DNA of 64,000 nucleotides from Microbacterium algeriense (GCF_008868005.1 NZ_WAAO01000002.1:1-64000); one strand, 5' to 3'; numbered from the stretch's first letter, positions 18,171 through 27,043 are shown. A program made the numbers and translations. Notes: generated by a model from the sequence alone, not told the origin.

Positions 18171-18310
18171 GGGTCCCTGAGCCGGTCGAAGGGTGGGTCC
18201 CTGAGCCTGTCGAAGGGCCTATCCCTGAGTCCCGGTCCTGGGTCCCTGAGCCGGTCGAAGGGTGGGTCCCTGAGCCGGTCGAAGGGTGGGTCCCTGAGCC
18301 TGTCGAAGGG
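18171..18310. repeat. Array of five 23-bp repeats with about 24-bp period
   Basis: Five copies of a unit beginning GGGTCCCTGAGCC and ending TCGAAGGG start at 18171, 18195, 18240, 18264 and 18288; the last three are exactly tandem with a one-base T spacer. A partial copy lies between the second and third. The sixth base of the GTCGA half varies (CKG). They fill the gap between the MoaF-like gene and the SnoaL-like gene in one operon, so they are transcribed into the message. Confidence 0.9.
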
Positions 18311-18318
18311 TCGAAGGG

Positions 18319-19107
18319 TCAGACGGGCTGGGCGTCGGGGTAGGCGACGCTGCCCAGCGGGTAGATGTGCCCTCCGGCGCGGGAGTGCTCGGACTCGCCG
18401 TCGCCGTTGAGCCCGAGGAAGATCCCCGTGGTCATGAGCTGATAGCCGAGGTCGTGCAGCCAGACGCTCGCGACGGCGATGCGGAACTCGCGGAAGCAGA
18501 ACAGGTACAGCCCGTCGGCGAACTTCCACACGGTCGACAGGTCCATATCGCCGTGCCCCCGCTGCACGCCCTCCAGGCACTGCCACGCGTAGCGCTGACT
18601 GGAGACGTACACGTGCTCGTACAGGTGATGCGGGCTGTAGCGGTAGATGTTGCGCTTGCCGATCAGGTCGCGGCTGGGGCCGGGGATCTCGCCGGTCGCG
18701 GGGCCCTGGTCGGTCGTCGCGGCCCAGAAGTCCTGACCGACCTGCGGCGTGCCCTCGACGGCCTCCGCGGCGATGCGGGAGCGGATGACCGTCGCCCGGT
18801 TCGTCGTGGTCGAGAAGACCACGGTGAGCGCTTCGCGCTCGCGGCTCGCCAGCGGGATGTTCACGAAGACGACGTCGTCGCGCACGCGGACGGCGTCATA
18901 GGGATCGGTCCCCGAGGCGTCCAGGCCGCTCCACGTGACGGCGTCCTCGTCGAAGCGGAGCGTCAGCGTGCCGCCGTCGTCCAGGGTCAGCGCGAGGTCG
19001 GTGCCGGCGAGCGTCGTGCTCGGCAGGCGGAAGGTGTCGATGCCGGCGGCGAACTCGTCGTAGGTGCGCCATTCGTCGAGTGCCGGGTCGGTGGAGATGT
19101 CGGTCAT
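18319..19107 (-). CDS. moaF: MoaF-like protein, second paralogue
   Basis: 262 aa. Same C-terminal pattern as the protein at 6416: [25 protein letters not shown] and [11 protein letters not shown]. The N-terminal half (MoaF N domain) has [11 protein letters not shown]. It is the first gene of the operon MoaF-like - SnoaL-like - LivK-LivH-LivMG-LivF. The AraC gene lies upstream on the same strand. Family knowledge: MoaF occurs in monoamine regulons. The two copies are clearly diverged, so they probably serve different substrates rather than being a recent duplication. Confidence 0.8.
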   Translation of the reverse strand: MTDISTDPALDEWRTYDEFAAGIDTFRLPSTTLAGTDLALTLDDGGTLTLRFDEDAVTWSGLDASGTDPYDAVRVRDDVVFVNIPLASREREALTVVFSTTTNRATVIRSRIAAEAVEGTPQVGQDFWAATTDQGPATGEIPGPSRDLIGKRNIYRYSPHHLYEHVYVSSQRYAWQCLEGVQRGHGDMDLSTVWKFADGLYLFCFREFRIAVASVWLHDLGYQLMTTGIFLGLNGDGESEHSRAGGHIYPLGSVAYPDAQPV

Positions 19108-19149
19108 GCGGGTCCAGACGTCGCACGCGGCGGGGCTGCTGCGCCCCGG

Positions 19150-19169
19150 GCACCGCGTCTTCGCGGTGC
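19150..19169. terminator. Hairpin downstream of the AraC gene
   Basis: GCACCGCG-TCTT-CGCGGTGC is a perfect 8-bp stem. It lies between the end of the araC-type gene (19286) and the start of the MoaF-like gene (19107), so it could end the regulator transcript before the operon promoter. Confidence 0.5.
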
Positions 19170-19285
19170 GCTTGCCTCATGCTCGGTCCGGGGCCGTCAT
19201 GCCCTCAAGGTCTCGGCCTCCATCGCGCGCCGAGAGTCAACCGGCGTGCCGTCCGGGGCAAGAGCCTGCGTGACCCGGTCCTGGC

Positions 19286-20242
19286 TCAGTGCGCGGCGCG
19301 GTACTCGCTGGGGGAGACGCCGAACGCCGACTTGAACGCGCGGCTGAAGTGCGCGGCGTCCACGAAGCCCCAACGGGCGGCGATCGCCGCGACCGGACGG
19401 TCGGCCAGCATCGGGTCGAGAAGGTCGCGACGGCACTGCTCGAGGCGACGCGTGCGGATCCAGGTGGAGACCGTCACACCCTGCTCCTGGAAGAGTCCGT
19501 GCAGGTGACGCGTCGAGATGTAGTGCGCCGAGGCGATCGATGCGGGGCCGAGGTCGGTCGAGGCGAGGTTGCGGTCGATGTAGCCCCGGATGCGCTGGAC
19601 GAGCGCGCGATGCGGATCGGCGGACACCCCGTCGAGGCCGAGTTCTCGCGTGAAGACGGTGGTGACGAGGTCGAGGGCGCTGTGCGCGAGGCGGGCTCCG
19701 GTGGTGCCGGCGAGCTGGTCGAGGTTTCCCGCGAGCTGCGTGAGGTAGGGCACCACCATGCCGCCGAGGCCCTCCTGTCCCGAGATGCGCACGGCGGTGA
19801 GCTGGCCGATCATGGTCGACGGCAGGCTGATGAGGTGCTTCGGGAACATGACGACCATGGTGCGGAAGTCGGCGTCGAAGACGAGGGAGTAGGGGCGATC
19901 GGTGTCGTACACCGCGAGGTCTCCGGCTTCGAGCACGGCCTCCCGGTCGTCCTGGATGAGCAGGCCGGTGCCGGCGAGCATCAGGCTGACCTTGAAGTAC
20001 GAGTTGTCCCCCCGGGCGATGAGCTCGGGCGTGCGCTCCACGACGTGCGAGGTCGCCCGCACCTCGGTCACGTGCACCTCGTCGACGGATGCGCCGCGGA
20101 TGACGCCGCGGAAGTGATCGGGACCCCCGGTGGACACCTGCAGCGGGACGAACGACTCCGAGACGGCGGCGCGGAATTCGCTGATGTTGCGCGCGACGAG
20201 CGTGGACACCGATTCGGCAGGGGCGGCGGGTGCACCGTTCAT
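19286..20242 (-). CDS. AraC family transcriptional activator
   Basis: 318 aa with SD GAGGTGAT before ATG 20242. The N-terminal 200 residues form an AraC-binding-type beta-barrel with a LLIQDDREAVLEAGDLAVYDTDRPYSL-like sensor strand set (positions about 90-118). The C-terminal HTH pair is at about 220-318: YISTRHLHGLFQEQGVTVS and IAARWGFVDAAHFSRAFKSAFG. The architecture resembles FeaR, the phenylethylamine-response activator of enteric bacteria, which controls amine oxidase genes. It lies just upstream of the MoaF-like/Liv operon, which is its likely target. Confidence 0.85.
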   Translation of the reverse strand: MNGAPAAPAESVSTLVARNISEFRAAVSESFVPLQVSTGGPDHFRGVIRGASVDEVHVTEVRATSHVVERTPELIARGDNSYFKVSLMLAGTGLLIQDDREAVLEAGDLAVYDTDRPYSLVFDADFRTMVVMFPKHLISLPSTMIGQLTAVRISGQEGLGGMVVPYLTQLAGNLDQLAGTTGARLAHSALDLVTTVFTRELGLDGVSADPHRALVQRIRGYIDRNLASTDLGPASIASAHYISTRHLHGLFQEQGVTVSTWIRTRRLEQCRRDLLDPMLADRPVAAIAARWGFVDAAHFSRAFKSAFGVSPSEYRAAH

Positions 20243-20345
20243 GAATGATCACCTCGGGTGGTGGGAACGACGACGTTGTATACGATCCGTTCCGCGATGG
20301 TATCACCGGCGACGCGCGAACGGGACGCCTCCTAGGATGTGGACC

Positions 20346-21479
20346 GTGAGCGACGGGACGATGCGGGTGATCGGCGACAGGATCGGCCGGGTGCTGCGAC
20401 AGGTGCGCGGGCCGGACACCTCGGCGGCCGTGTTCGAGGCGACGGCCCTGATCGTGGGCGCGGCGTTCCTCGTGCTCGGGTTCGCGGTGGCGCTCCCGGT
20501 CTTCTGGGGGCACGAACTGGCGATCAGCGGTTCCGGGTCGATCGGGGTGTTCGCGGCTTCAGGCGGGGCGATCACCGCAGCGGTCGCCTTCGCGCTCGGT
20601 CGGCTGGCGGTGCGCCCCGAGAACGTCGACGCGGAGGCGCTGCGCGACGGATTCAGCGTCCCGGGCGATCGCCTGCGCTGGTACGACCTCGTGGCGATCG
20701 CCTTCGCGCATGCCGCGATCGCCTACCTGGGCTGGCTGGGCATCGCCGAGCTGCTGGAGCGCAGCTTCACGGATGCCCCGGTCTTCGCATTCCCTGGTGC
20801 CGTGCTCGTGGCCGTCGCCTTCGCGCTCACCGCGTACGTGACGTTCCTCAGCTCGGTGGCGCTCACGCCGATGGTGCTGTCGCTCGTCCTCGCCGTGTTC
20901 CTCGTCGTCGGGGCCTTCGCCAGCATGCTCGCCTCGAGCGACGTGCACTGGTGGCGCGACAACCTGTCGGCGCTCGGCATGAGCACGAACAGCTCGTCGG
21001 TCGCCTTCAATGCGACCCTCATCATCGCGGGGATCATGGTGACCACGATCTCCCGCTACGCCACCGCGGGCCTCCCGGTCGGCGACGCTGCCGAGCGTCG
21101 CGGACGACGGATCGTGCGCGGGGGTCTCATCCTGCTGGGGATCTTCCTCGGATGCGTGGGGATCTTCCCCGTCGACGAGTTCTTCCTGCTGCACAACACC
21201 GTCGCGACAGGCATGGTCGTCGTCTTCGCCGTCGTCGTCGTGGGGCTTCCCTGGCTGCTGCCGTCGATCCCGCGGGTGTTCGTCGGGCTCGGGTGGGCCT
21301 ACGTGCTCGTGATCGTGCTGCTCGCGGCCTTCTTCGCGGTCGGCTACTACAACCTCACCGCGGTGGAGCTCATCGCGGCCGTGCTCATCTTCAGCTGGAT
21401 CATCGTGTTCCTGCGAACGGCCGGATCCGTCGGATCGGCGGCCGCCCCGCGTGATCAGGCGGTGCCGGCCGTCGGCTGA
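20346..21479 (+). CDS. Polytopic membrane protein (DUF998-like)
   Basis: 377 aa from GTG 20346. A TAGGAT -10-like hexamer at 20333-20338 ends seven bases before the GTG, so translation may be leaderless; ATG 20361 is an alternative. About eight hydrophobic spans follow. The loop WRDNLSALGMSTNSSSVAFN and the later GIFPVDEFFLLHNTVATGM resemble DUF998/Frag1-type integral membrane proteins. Function is unknown. It is divergent from the AraC gene and ends 22 bp from the convergent RpiR gene. Confidence 0.7.
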   Translation: MSDGTMRVIGDRIGRVLRQVRGPDTSAAVFEATALIVGAAFLVLGFAVALPVFWGHELAISGSGSIGVFAASGGAITAAVAFALGRLAVRPENVDAEALRDGFSVPGDRLRWYDLVAIAFAHAAIAYLGWLGIAELLERSFTDAPVFAFPGAVLVAVAFALTAYVTFLSSVALTPMVLSLVLAVFLVVGAFASMLASSDVHWWRDNLSALGMSTNSSSVAFNATLIIAGIMVTTISRYATAGLPVGDAAERRGRRIVRGGLILLGIFLGCVGIFPVDEFFLLHNTVATGMVVVFAVVVVGLPWLLPSIPRVFVGLGWAYVLVIVLLAAFFAVGYYNLTAVELIAAVLIFSWIIVFLRTAGSVGSAAAPRDQAVPAVG

Positions 21480-21501
21480 CCGGTCGGCTGAGCGGTCAGC
21501 C

Positions 21502-22359
21502 TCAGCCGCGGAGGGCGTGCGTGGCCAGGCGGGTGCGCTGCAGCGCGTCGACGGTCTCGGCATAGCGGCGCTTGGCGACACCGATGAACAGGCAGTCGAC
21601 GAGGGTCAGCTGCGCGATGCGGCTGACCATGGCGCCGGCGCGGAAGGCGGACTCCCTGACCTCCGTGAAAAGCGCATGGTCGGCGGCGCGGGCGAGCGGG
21701 GAGTCCTTGGCGGAGGTCACCGCGACGGTCGTGCTGCCGTTGGCTCTGGCGGTCTCGAGGAACCGCACGGTCTCCACCGTGGAGCCGGTGTGCGAGAAGC
21801 CGATGGCGACGGTCCCGGCGACGGGCAGCACCGTCGCGGCGACGGCCTCGTGCGGGTCGGCGAGCACATGGGCGTTCCGGCCGACGCGCAGGAGCTTGTG
21901 CGCCAGATCCTCCGCGACGAACTGGCTCGCCCCGATGCCGTAGAGGAGGATGCGCTCCGCACGGTCCATCGCGTCGATCGCTGCTTCGAGCACCCGGAAG
22001 TCGAGTTGGGCCACGGTCTCCTCGATGGCGAGCAGTTCGAGTCCGGCGAGTTTCGACACGGCCTCCTCGAGGGAATCCTCCTCGGAGATCTCCGAACCGA
22101 ATGCACCGCGGGCGGAGAACTGCGCGGCCTCCTTGCCGAGCTCGGTGGCCAGCGCCATGCGCAGGGGCGCGTATCCGCTGAAGCCGATCGCGCGGCAGAA
22201 GCGCACGACGGATGCCACCGAGGTGTTCGACTTCTCGGCCAGCTCGTTGATGGTCAGGTCGATCACGACCGCGGGGTTCTCCCGGATCACGGCGGCGACG
22301 CGGGTGAGCGAGGGCGGCAGGGTCGATGCGGCGGCTTCGATCGTCGACTGGATGCTCAA
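21502..22359 (-). CDS. RpiR/MurR family transcriptional regulator
   Basis: 285 aa. N-terminal HTH_6 domain (LTINELAEKSNTSVASVVRFCRAIGF, about residues 35-60) and a C-terminal SIS domain (about 110-260) with GIGASQFVAEDLAHKL and GFSHTGSTVETV for a phosphosugar ligand. Divergent from the kinase and MurQ genes, so it most likely senses MurNAc-6-P or GlcNAc-6-P, as MurR does, and controls the cell-wall sugar recycling genes. Confidence 0.9.
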   Translation of the reverse strand: MSIQSTIEAAASTLPPSLTRVAAVIRENPAVVIDLTINELAEKSNTSVASVVRFCRAIGFSGYAPLRMALATELGKEAAQFSARGAFGSEISEEDSLEEAVSKLAGLELLAIEETVAQLDFRVLEAAIDAMDRAERILLYGIGASQFVAEDLAHKLLRVGRNAHVLADPHEAVAATVLPVAGTVAIGFSHTGSTVETVRFLETARANGSTTVAVTSAKDSPLARAADHALFTEVRESAFRAGAMVSRIAQLTLVDCLFIGVAKRRYAETVDALQRTRLATHALRG

Positions 22360-22431
22360 TCGGTCCTCCGGGGATGTGGGATTCTCAAGTATGTCGCGAC
22401 GGCGGCTGCGACATCGATGGTAAATTCTTTT

Positions 22432-22446
22432 CGGCAGATCCTGCCG
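22432..22446. promoter_or_regulatory. Palindrome in the RpiR / kinase-murQ divergent promoter
   Basis: CGGCAG-ATC-CTGCCG is a perfect 6-3-6 inverted repeat in the 137-bp divergent gap. It is flanked by two similar pyrimidine-rich steps, ATTCTTTTC (from 22423) and TATCTTTTC (from 22455). A TACTAT -10-like hexamer at 22452-22457 faces the kinase gene. RpiR operator is the likely reading. Confidence 0.5.
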
Positions 22447-22496
22447 CCTTGTACTATCTTTTCAGACCTTCCTGACCGTGTCCCCGAGGAGAGCCG

Positions 22497-23393
22497 ATGA
22501 GCGCGCCGACGACCGCCTCCGTCGACCTCGGCAAGTCCCGCTGTCGCATCGTCATCGACGCTGCGGGTGAGCGGAGCACACGAGACGGGATCGGGTCGCC
22601 CGGACTCACCGCCGCCGGGGGAGTGGAGGCGGCAGCCGCCGCGATCCTCCCTCTGCTCCGAGACGTCCCCGGACTCCGACTCCTGGGCGTCGGCGCCGCC
22701 GGGGCATGGCTGGCGCCCGAGGGCGCCGCAGAGCTGGCCTCCCGCCTCGCCGCCGCGACAGGGGCGCGGACCGTCGTCGCGTCCGATGTCGTCACCGCGC
22801 ACGTCGGTGCGCTCGCCGGAGAAGCCGGAGTGCTCCTGATCGCGGGCACCGGTGCGGCGGCGCTCGGCATCGACCAGGAGGGCGCCCGCCTCGTCGACGG
22901 CTGGGGACCCGAACTCGGCGACCTCGGCAGCGGTTCATGGCTGGGGCGCGAGGCGCTGCGTGCCGTGCTGCGTCAGGCCGACGGCCTCGGACCCGCCACG
23001 ACCCTGAGCGACGCCGTCGCCGGACCGGTGGGCACCGTCTCCGATGTGCAGGGCTGGCTGGCGCAGCCCGGTCCGCTTCCGCGTCGGCTCGCGACACTCG
23101 CACCGCTCGTGCTCGATGCCGCGGAGGGCGGAGACGCGGTCGCCGGCAGCATCGCCCTGGAGGCCGTGCGGCTGCTCACGGACACCGCGGTGGCGGCATC
23201 GGCCCAGACCGTCGACGTCGTGCTGCACGGCGGGCTCACCGGCCACGCGTGGTTCCGCGACGCTCTCGCCTCCTCTCTTCACACCGCCGGCCGCCGGGTC
23301 GTGCCCGCGCAGGGCGACGCCCTCGACGGTGCGCTGCTGCTGACGCGTCGCGCAGATCTCCCCCACGAAAGGTTCGTGCATCGTGCCGAATGA
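22497..23393 (+). CDS. BadF/BadG/BcrA-type sugar kinase (N-acetylglucosamine kinase-like)
   Basis: 298 aa. ASKHA-fold kinase: phosphate-1 loop SVDLGKSRCRIVI at the N-terminus, and VLLIAGTGAAALGI plus WGPELGDLGSGSWLG in the middle, which are hallmarks of GlcNAc kinases of the BadF/BadG family. It would phosphorylate GlcNAc or MurNAc with ATP. Its stop overlaps the murQ start region by 11 bp, and it is divergent from the RpiR regulator, so it acts in amino sugar recycling. Confidence 0.85.
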   Translation: MSAPTTASVDLGKSRCRIVIDAAGERSTRDGIGSPGLTAAGGVEAAAAAILPLLRDVPGLRLLGVGAAGAWLAPEGAAELASRLAAATGARTVVASDVVTAHVGALAGEAGVLLIAGTGAAALGIDQEGARLVDGWGPELGDLGSGSWLGREALRAVLRQADGLGPATTLSDAVAGPVGTVSDVQGWLAQPGPLPRRLATLAPLVLDAAEGGDAVAGSIALEAVRLLTDTAVAASAQTVDVVLHGGLTGHAWFRDALASSLHTAGRRVVPAQGDALDGALLLTRRADLPHERFVHRAE

Positions 23394-24318
23394 CGACTCC
23401 CGCCTCTCCGCTCTGCTCTCGGTCCTCGAGAAGCTCGACACCGAGGCGTCGACCACCGAACGGGGCGACCTGGATCTGCTGGGCACCGCCGAGCTCGTGC
23501 GCCGCATGAATGCGGAGGACCGGAGAGTGCCGGAGGCGGTCGCCGAGCGAGCCGAGGAGATCGCGGCAGCGGTGGACGGCATCACGGAGCGGTTCCGTCG
23601 CGGCGGACGCCTGATCTACATCGGCGCGGGCACGGCGGGGCGCATCGGCGTGCTCGACGCCAGCGAGTGCCCGCCCACGTTCGGCACCGACCCCTCGATG
23701 GTGGTCGGTCTGATCGCCGGCGGCGAGACCGCGATCCGCTCCGCCGTCGAGAACGCGGAGGATGACGCGGAGGCCGCAGGCGCCTCGCTGCGGGAGCTCG
23801 ACCTCGCCGAGAACGACACGGTCGTGGGCATCTCCGCCTCCGGCCGCACGCCGTATGTCATCGGCGGTCTGGAGTACGCCCGCCGCGTGGGCGCGCTCAC
23901 GGTTGCGATCGCCTCGAACGCGGATTCGGCCATCGGCGCCGTCGCGGACATTCCGATCGAGGTCGTGACGGGTCCGGAGTTCATCTCCGGCTCCACCCGG
24001 CTGAAGGCCGGCACGGCGCAGAAGCTCGTGGTCAACATGCTCACGACGCTGTCGATGATCAACCTCGGCAAGACGTACCGCGGGGTCATGGTCGACCTGC
24101 TCGCCACCAACGAGAAGCTGCACGCGCGGTCGATCCGCACGGTCTCGCAGCTCGCCGGCGTGGGTGTCGACGAGGCGGCCGCCGCCCTCGAAGGCGCGGA
24201 CGGATCGGTCAAGCTCGCGCTGCTGATGCTCGCCACCGGCGCGACGCCCGAGGCCGCGGCGACCGCCCTCGAACGAGCACACGGCATCCTCCGGGAAGCG
24301 ATCACCGCCCTCGCCTAG
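23383..24318 (+). CDS. murQ: N-acetylmuramic acid 6-phosphate etherase
   Basis: 311 aa from GTG 23383, inside the kinase gene's end, with SD GAAAGG upstream. SIS-fold lyase that splits the D-lactyl ether of MurNAc-6-P to give GlcNAc-6-P. Visible MurQ marks are YIGAGTAGRIGVLDASECPPT (with the catalytic Glu in ASEC), the second acidic cluster VENAEDD, GISASGRTPYV and GSTRLKAGTAQK. Family length is about 300 aa. Its TAG stop overlaps the stop of the convergent copper amine oxidase gene. Confidence 0.95.
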   Translation: MPNDDSRLSALLSVLEKLDTEASTTERGDLDLLGTAELVRRMNAEDRRVPEAVAERAEEIAAAVDGITERFRRGGRLIYIGAGTAGRIGVLDASECPPTFGTDPSMVVGLIAGGETAIRSAVENAEDDAEAAGASLRELDLAENDTVVGISASGRTPYVIGGLEYARRVGALTVAIASNADSAIGAVADIPIEVVTGPEFISGSTRLKAGTAQKLVVNMLTTLSMINLGKTYRGVMVDLLATNEKLHARSIRTVSQLAGVGVDEAAAALEGADGSVKLALLMLATGATPEAAATALERAHGILREAITALA

Positions 24319-26303
24319 TGCTCGCAGGTGCAGGCTGCGCCGCCCCCGCAGCAGGAGCCTGCCCCGGTCGCCGCGTGCGCCTGCGACGACTGCGGCACGT
24401 CCATCGCGGGGTTCTCGTCGAGGAAGCCGTTCGGCTTGAACCAGAACCCGGCGTAGTCGACCGGCATGATGGGCCAGTCCTCCGGTCGAGGGAAGTGCGT
24501 GAGGCCGAACGTGTGCCACAGCACGAGGTCTTCGCCGTCGATGGAGCGATTCCGGGCGGTGTACTCCGGGAGCCCCGCGCCGCCCTGGTGGGCGTTCGGG
24601 TAGCGTCCGGCCGGCCAGATCTGCCCCGACTCGTGGCGGGTCGCCCATAGATGCTTGGTGGCGAACGCGGCGCGCGCGGCCACCGATGACCCGGGATCCG
24701 CCATCAGCAGCGCGGTGGGCTCCGGGATGAGGTGGTAGGCGGTCGGGCGGCCGACGCGGTTGGTCCGCGACGCGCTCTGCACCTCCCACACCCGTGCCAC
24801 GGAGGTGTCGGCCTCCCGCTGCGCCTCCTGCTCCGTCCGCAGCGGGGTCTCCGACCAGCTGAACGCATTGCCGAAGGGGTTCTCCGGTCCCATGGGCACC
24901 CGCTTCGCATCCACCTCGACGAGGCGGTTGTCCTCGCCGTCGATCGCGACGTCCAGTCGCGCGCAGAACAGATGCTGGTGGACCGGCGCGAAGACACCGG
25001 GAGCGAGTTCCGTGGCGTGCTGCTGCCGCACACCGGGTTCTCCCGCGGCGGCGAAGACGATGCCGGTGGCCTTGGCCGTGACCTCGATCGAGCCGTCGAG
25101 TCCGAAGTTCCAGTAGAAGCCGTAGTCGTAGTTTCCGATCGTGGAGAAGTACGAGACGACGAATCGGCGGGAGCGGCGCACGTCGGCGCGGCCGGAGAGG
25201 TCGGTGTGCTTCCAGAGGATGCCGAAGTCCTCCTCGTGCATGCAGACCACGTTCGGGATGCGCACGGGGTGGCCGTGGTCGTCGGCGACCCAGCCGTCGA
25301 GGTAGCGGATCACGCCGAGGCAGTCGCAGCCGAGTTCGAGGTGATTGGCGTTCTTGCCCAGCAGGTACTCCCCGGCGTCGAAGTAGCTGATCCAGAAGCG
25401 CCCCGGCGCCGTGTCGCCGTAGGGCACGACCATCTCGGGCACGCTCGCCCTGCTCAGCACGGAGCGACCCTGGAAGGTCACGTCGTGCAGCACCAGCCCC
25501 TCGCGCGCGTTGAAGTCCACGCGCATCGACCAGCCCTCCCACTCCACCAGGGATCCGGAGACCGTGAAGCTCGGACCCTCGGGCTGCGTGATCTCGATGG
25601 GCTTGAGCGACGTGCGCGCTGCGCCCTGCGTCTCGGGGTAGTAGTTGCCGTGGCCCTCCGGCACGGGCACGTCGCCGTGGTCCTCGACACGGATCACGGT
25701 GTTCGCGGTCAGGTCGATGTGCACGATGAGCCCCTCGACGGGATGCGCCCACGGCGAGTCCTGCTCGTCGTACTTGAGAAAGGTCAGCGAGCGGATCACC
25801 CGGCGGCCGACCTCGTCCGCCCGCCCGGTGTAGCCGGGGGCGAGGGGGCCGCAGAAGGCGAGCGCCATGTGCTGCTCGAGGCCGCGACGCCGCATGGCGG
25901 CCTGCCACTCGGGCGATGCCTTCGCGATGGCCTCCGCGCGCTCGTACTCCTCGAACAGGTATTGCGGCTGTCCGTAGGGCGGCGCGTCGTTCGGCACGCG
26001 GTGCGTGCGCAGCACCTCGCCGCGGGTGAGCGAGACGATCGCCTCGGTCGCGACACCGGTGGCGATGTCGAGCAGGGTGACGTCGACCCGACGGTCGATG
26101 GGGTCGCCGGGAGTCCACGCCGCGAACTCCTCCTTGGTCGGCTCGTCGGGCAGCAGCATGGGCACGCGCGTCGTCTCGGTCAGGAGACCTGCCGCGTCGA
26201 GGATGCTGCGCGCCGCGGCGATCTCGGCGCCGGTGAGCGGATCGTGCGGGTGCGGCGGCGCGATCTTCTCGATCGACACGGGCTGCGGAGCGTGGTGGGA
26301 CAT
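24315..26303 (-). CDS. Copper-containing primary-amine oxidase (TPQ enzyme)
   Basis: 662 aa from ATG 26303 (SD GAGGT at better spacing than for the ATG directly before it). Converts primary amines plus O2 to aldehyde, ammonia and H2O2. TPQ precursor Tyr392 in the motif TIGNYDY; catalytic base candidate Asp309 in YFDAGEYLLG; copper ligands His442 and His444 (HQH) and His603 (LTHFPRPEDW). The spacing between these residues matches the Arthrobacter phenylethylamine oxidase closely. There is no signal peptide, as in the Arthrobacter enzyme. The C-terminus ends in an unusual Cys-rich tail (SCCGGGAACTCEH). A TetR-type palindrome lies just upstream. Confidence 0.95.
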   Translation of the reverse strand: MSHHAPQPVSIEKIAPPHPHDPLTGAEIAAARSILDAAGLLTETTRVPMLLPDEPTKEEFAAWTPGDPIDRRVDVTLLDIATGVATEAIVSLTRGEVLRTHRVPNDAPPYGQPQYLFEEYERAEAIAKASPEWQAAMRRRGLEQHMALAFCGPLAPGYTGRADEVGRRVIRSLTFLKYDEQDSPWAHPVEGLIVHIDLTANTVIRVEDHGDVPVPEGHGNYYPETQGAARTSLKPIEITQPEGPSFTVSGSLVEWEGWSMRVDFNAREGLVLHDVTFQGRSVLSRASVPEMVVPYGDTAPGRFWISYFDAGEYLLGKNANHLELGCDCLGVIRYLDGWVADDHGHPVRIPNVVCMHEEDFGILWKHTDLSGRADVRRSRRFVVSYFSTIGNYDYGFYWNFGLDGSIEVTAKATGIVFAAAGEPGVRQQHATELAPGVFAPVHQHLFCARLDVAIDGEDNRLVEVDAKRVPMGPENPFGNAFSWSETPLRTEQEAQREADTSVARVWEVQSASRTNRVGRPTAYHLIPEPTALLMADPGSSVAARAAFATKHLWATRHESGQIWPAGRYPNAHQGGAGLPEYTARNRSIDGEDLVLWHTFGLTHFPRPEDWPIMPVDYAGFWFKPNGFLDENPAMDVPQSSQAHAATGAGSCCGGGAACTCEH

Positions 26304-26320
26304 CATCGACCTCACTATTT

Positions 26321-26336
26321 TCGAGCGGACGCTCAA
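26321..26336. promoter_or_regulatory. TetR-type operator before the copper amine oxidase
   Basis: TCGAGCG-GA-CGCTCAA, a near-perfect 7-2-7 inverted repeat 18-33 bp upstream of the amine oxidase ATG. The same pattern (TTGAGCG-CG-CGATCAA) lies at 27044-27059 in front of the neighbouring tetR gene. Confidence 0.75.
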
Positions 26337-26420
26337 TAAACGGGTTGGCACGATGATACGGCGCCACCGCGACCCGCACAAGCAACGGGTCAGCGGGTGG
26401 TCGCGAGGTTCGAGGCGGGG

Positions 26421-27023
26421 TCAGGCTCGCCAGGGGGAGAGGATGCCGTCGAGCACCGCGAGGTGCGCGGCGGGCGGCTGGGGTTCGGTGACCTCGACGA
26501 TCTGCTGGCCGTAGGTGATCGAGCGCAGCAGCGCCATCAGCGCGTCGGTCGGAGTGTCGCTGCGCAGCTCGGCATCCTCGACAGCCTCCTGGAGCGCCGC
26601 CTGGATGCTGTCCTGCCACGTGGCGAGGGTCGGAGCGGAGGCGTCGGGCGTGGGGGCGAGGGTGGCGAGTCGGCCCCAGAACCCCACCACGACGCGCGCT
26701 TCGGTACGGGTTCCCTCGTCGACCGGAAGTACCTCGCGCATCAGGGCGTCCAAGCGGGCGAGTCCGCGCAGTCCGGTCGTGGCTGCGGCGATGCGTTCAT
26801 CGGTGCGGCGGGTCACCTCGGCGGCGGCGGCGCGGATGACGTCGTCGAAACCGTCGAAGTAGTGCCACAGCGAGCCGGTCGCGACCCCGAGCTCCTTGGC
26901 GACCGCGCGGGATGACACGCTCTCGTGTCCGTCTCGTGCGGCGACGGTCAGGAGCGCCTCGGCGATCTGCCGGCGGCGCTCATCGTGGTCGACGATGCGG
27001 GGCACCTGCCCATCTTGGCGCAT
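26421..27023 (-). CDS. TetR family regulator (candidate repressor of the amine oxidase)
   Basis: 200 aa from ATG 27023. TetR HTH: VSSRAVAKELGVATGSLWHYFDGF (about residues 36-60), N-terminal basic segment with DHDERRRQIAEALL. The gene lies 117 bp upstream of the amine oxidase start on the same strand, and both the amine oxidase promoter and its own promoter carry the palindrome TYGAGCGNNCGMTCAA. It therefore probably represses itself, the amine oxidase and the divergent membrane protein at 27072, and releases on binding an amine or its aldehyde. Confidence 0.88.
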   Translation of the reverse strand: MRQDGQVPRIVDHDERRRQIAEALLTVAARDGHESVSSRAVAKELGVATGSLWHYFDGFDDVIRAAAAEVTRRTDERIAAATTGLRGLARLDALMREVLPVDEGTRTEARVVVGFWGRLATLAPTPDASAPTLATWQDSIQAALQEAVEDAELRSDTPTDALMALLRSITYGQQIVEVTEPQPPAAHLAVLDGILSPWRA

Positions 27024-27043
27024 GGATACCTGGGCTCGCTTTT

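Noticed and set aside
18171..18310. Tandem repeats that could be mistaken for a CRISPR array
   Set aside because: Units are separated by only one base (or by a degenerate copy), so there are no spacers, and no cas gene is nearby.
23236..26619. A 1127-codon open frame on the minus strand
   Set aside because: It is an Arg/Pro/Gly-rich shadow of the copper amine oxidase and of antisense murQ, with no domain or SD; typical of high-G+C DNA.
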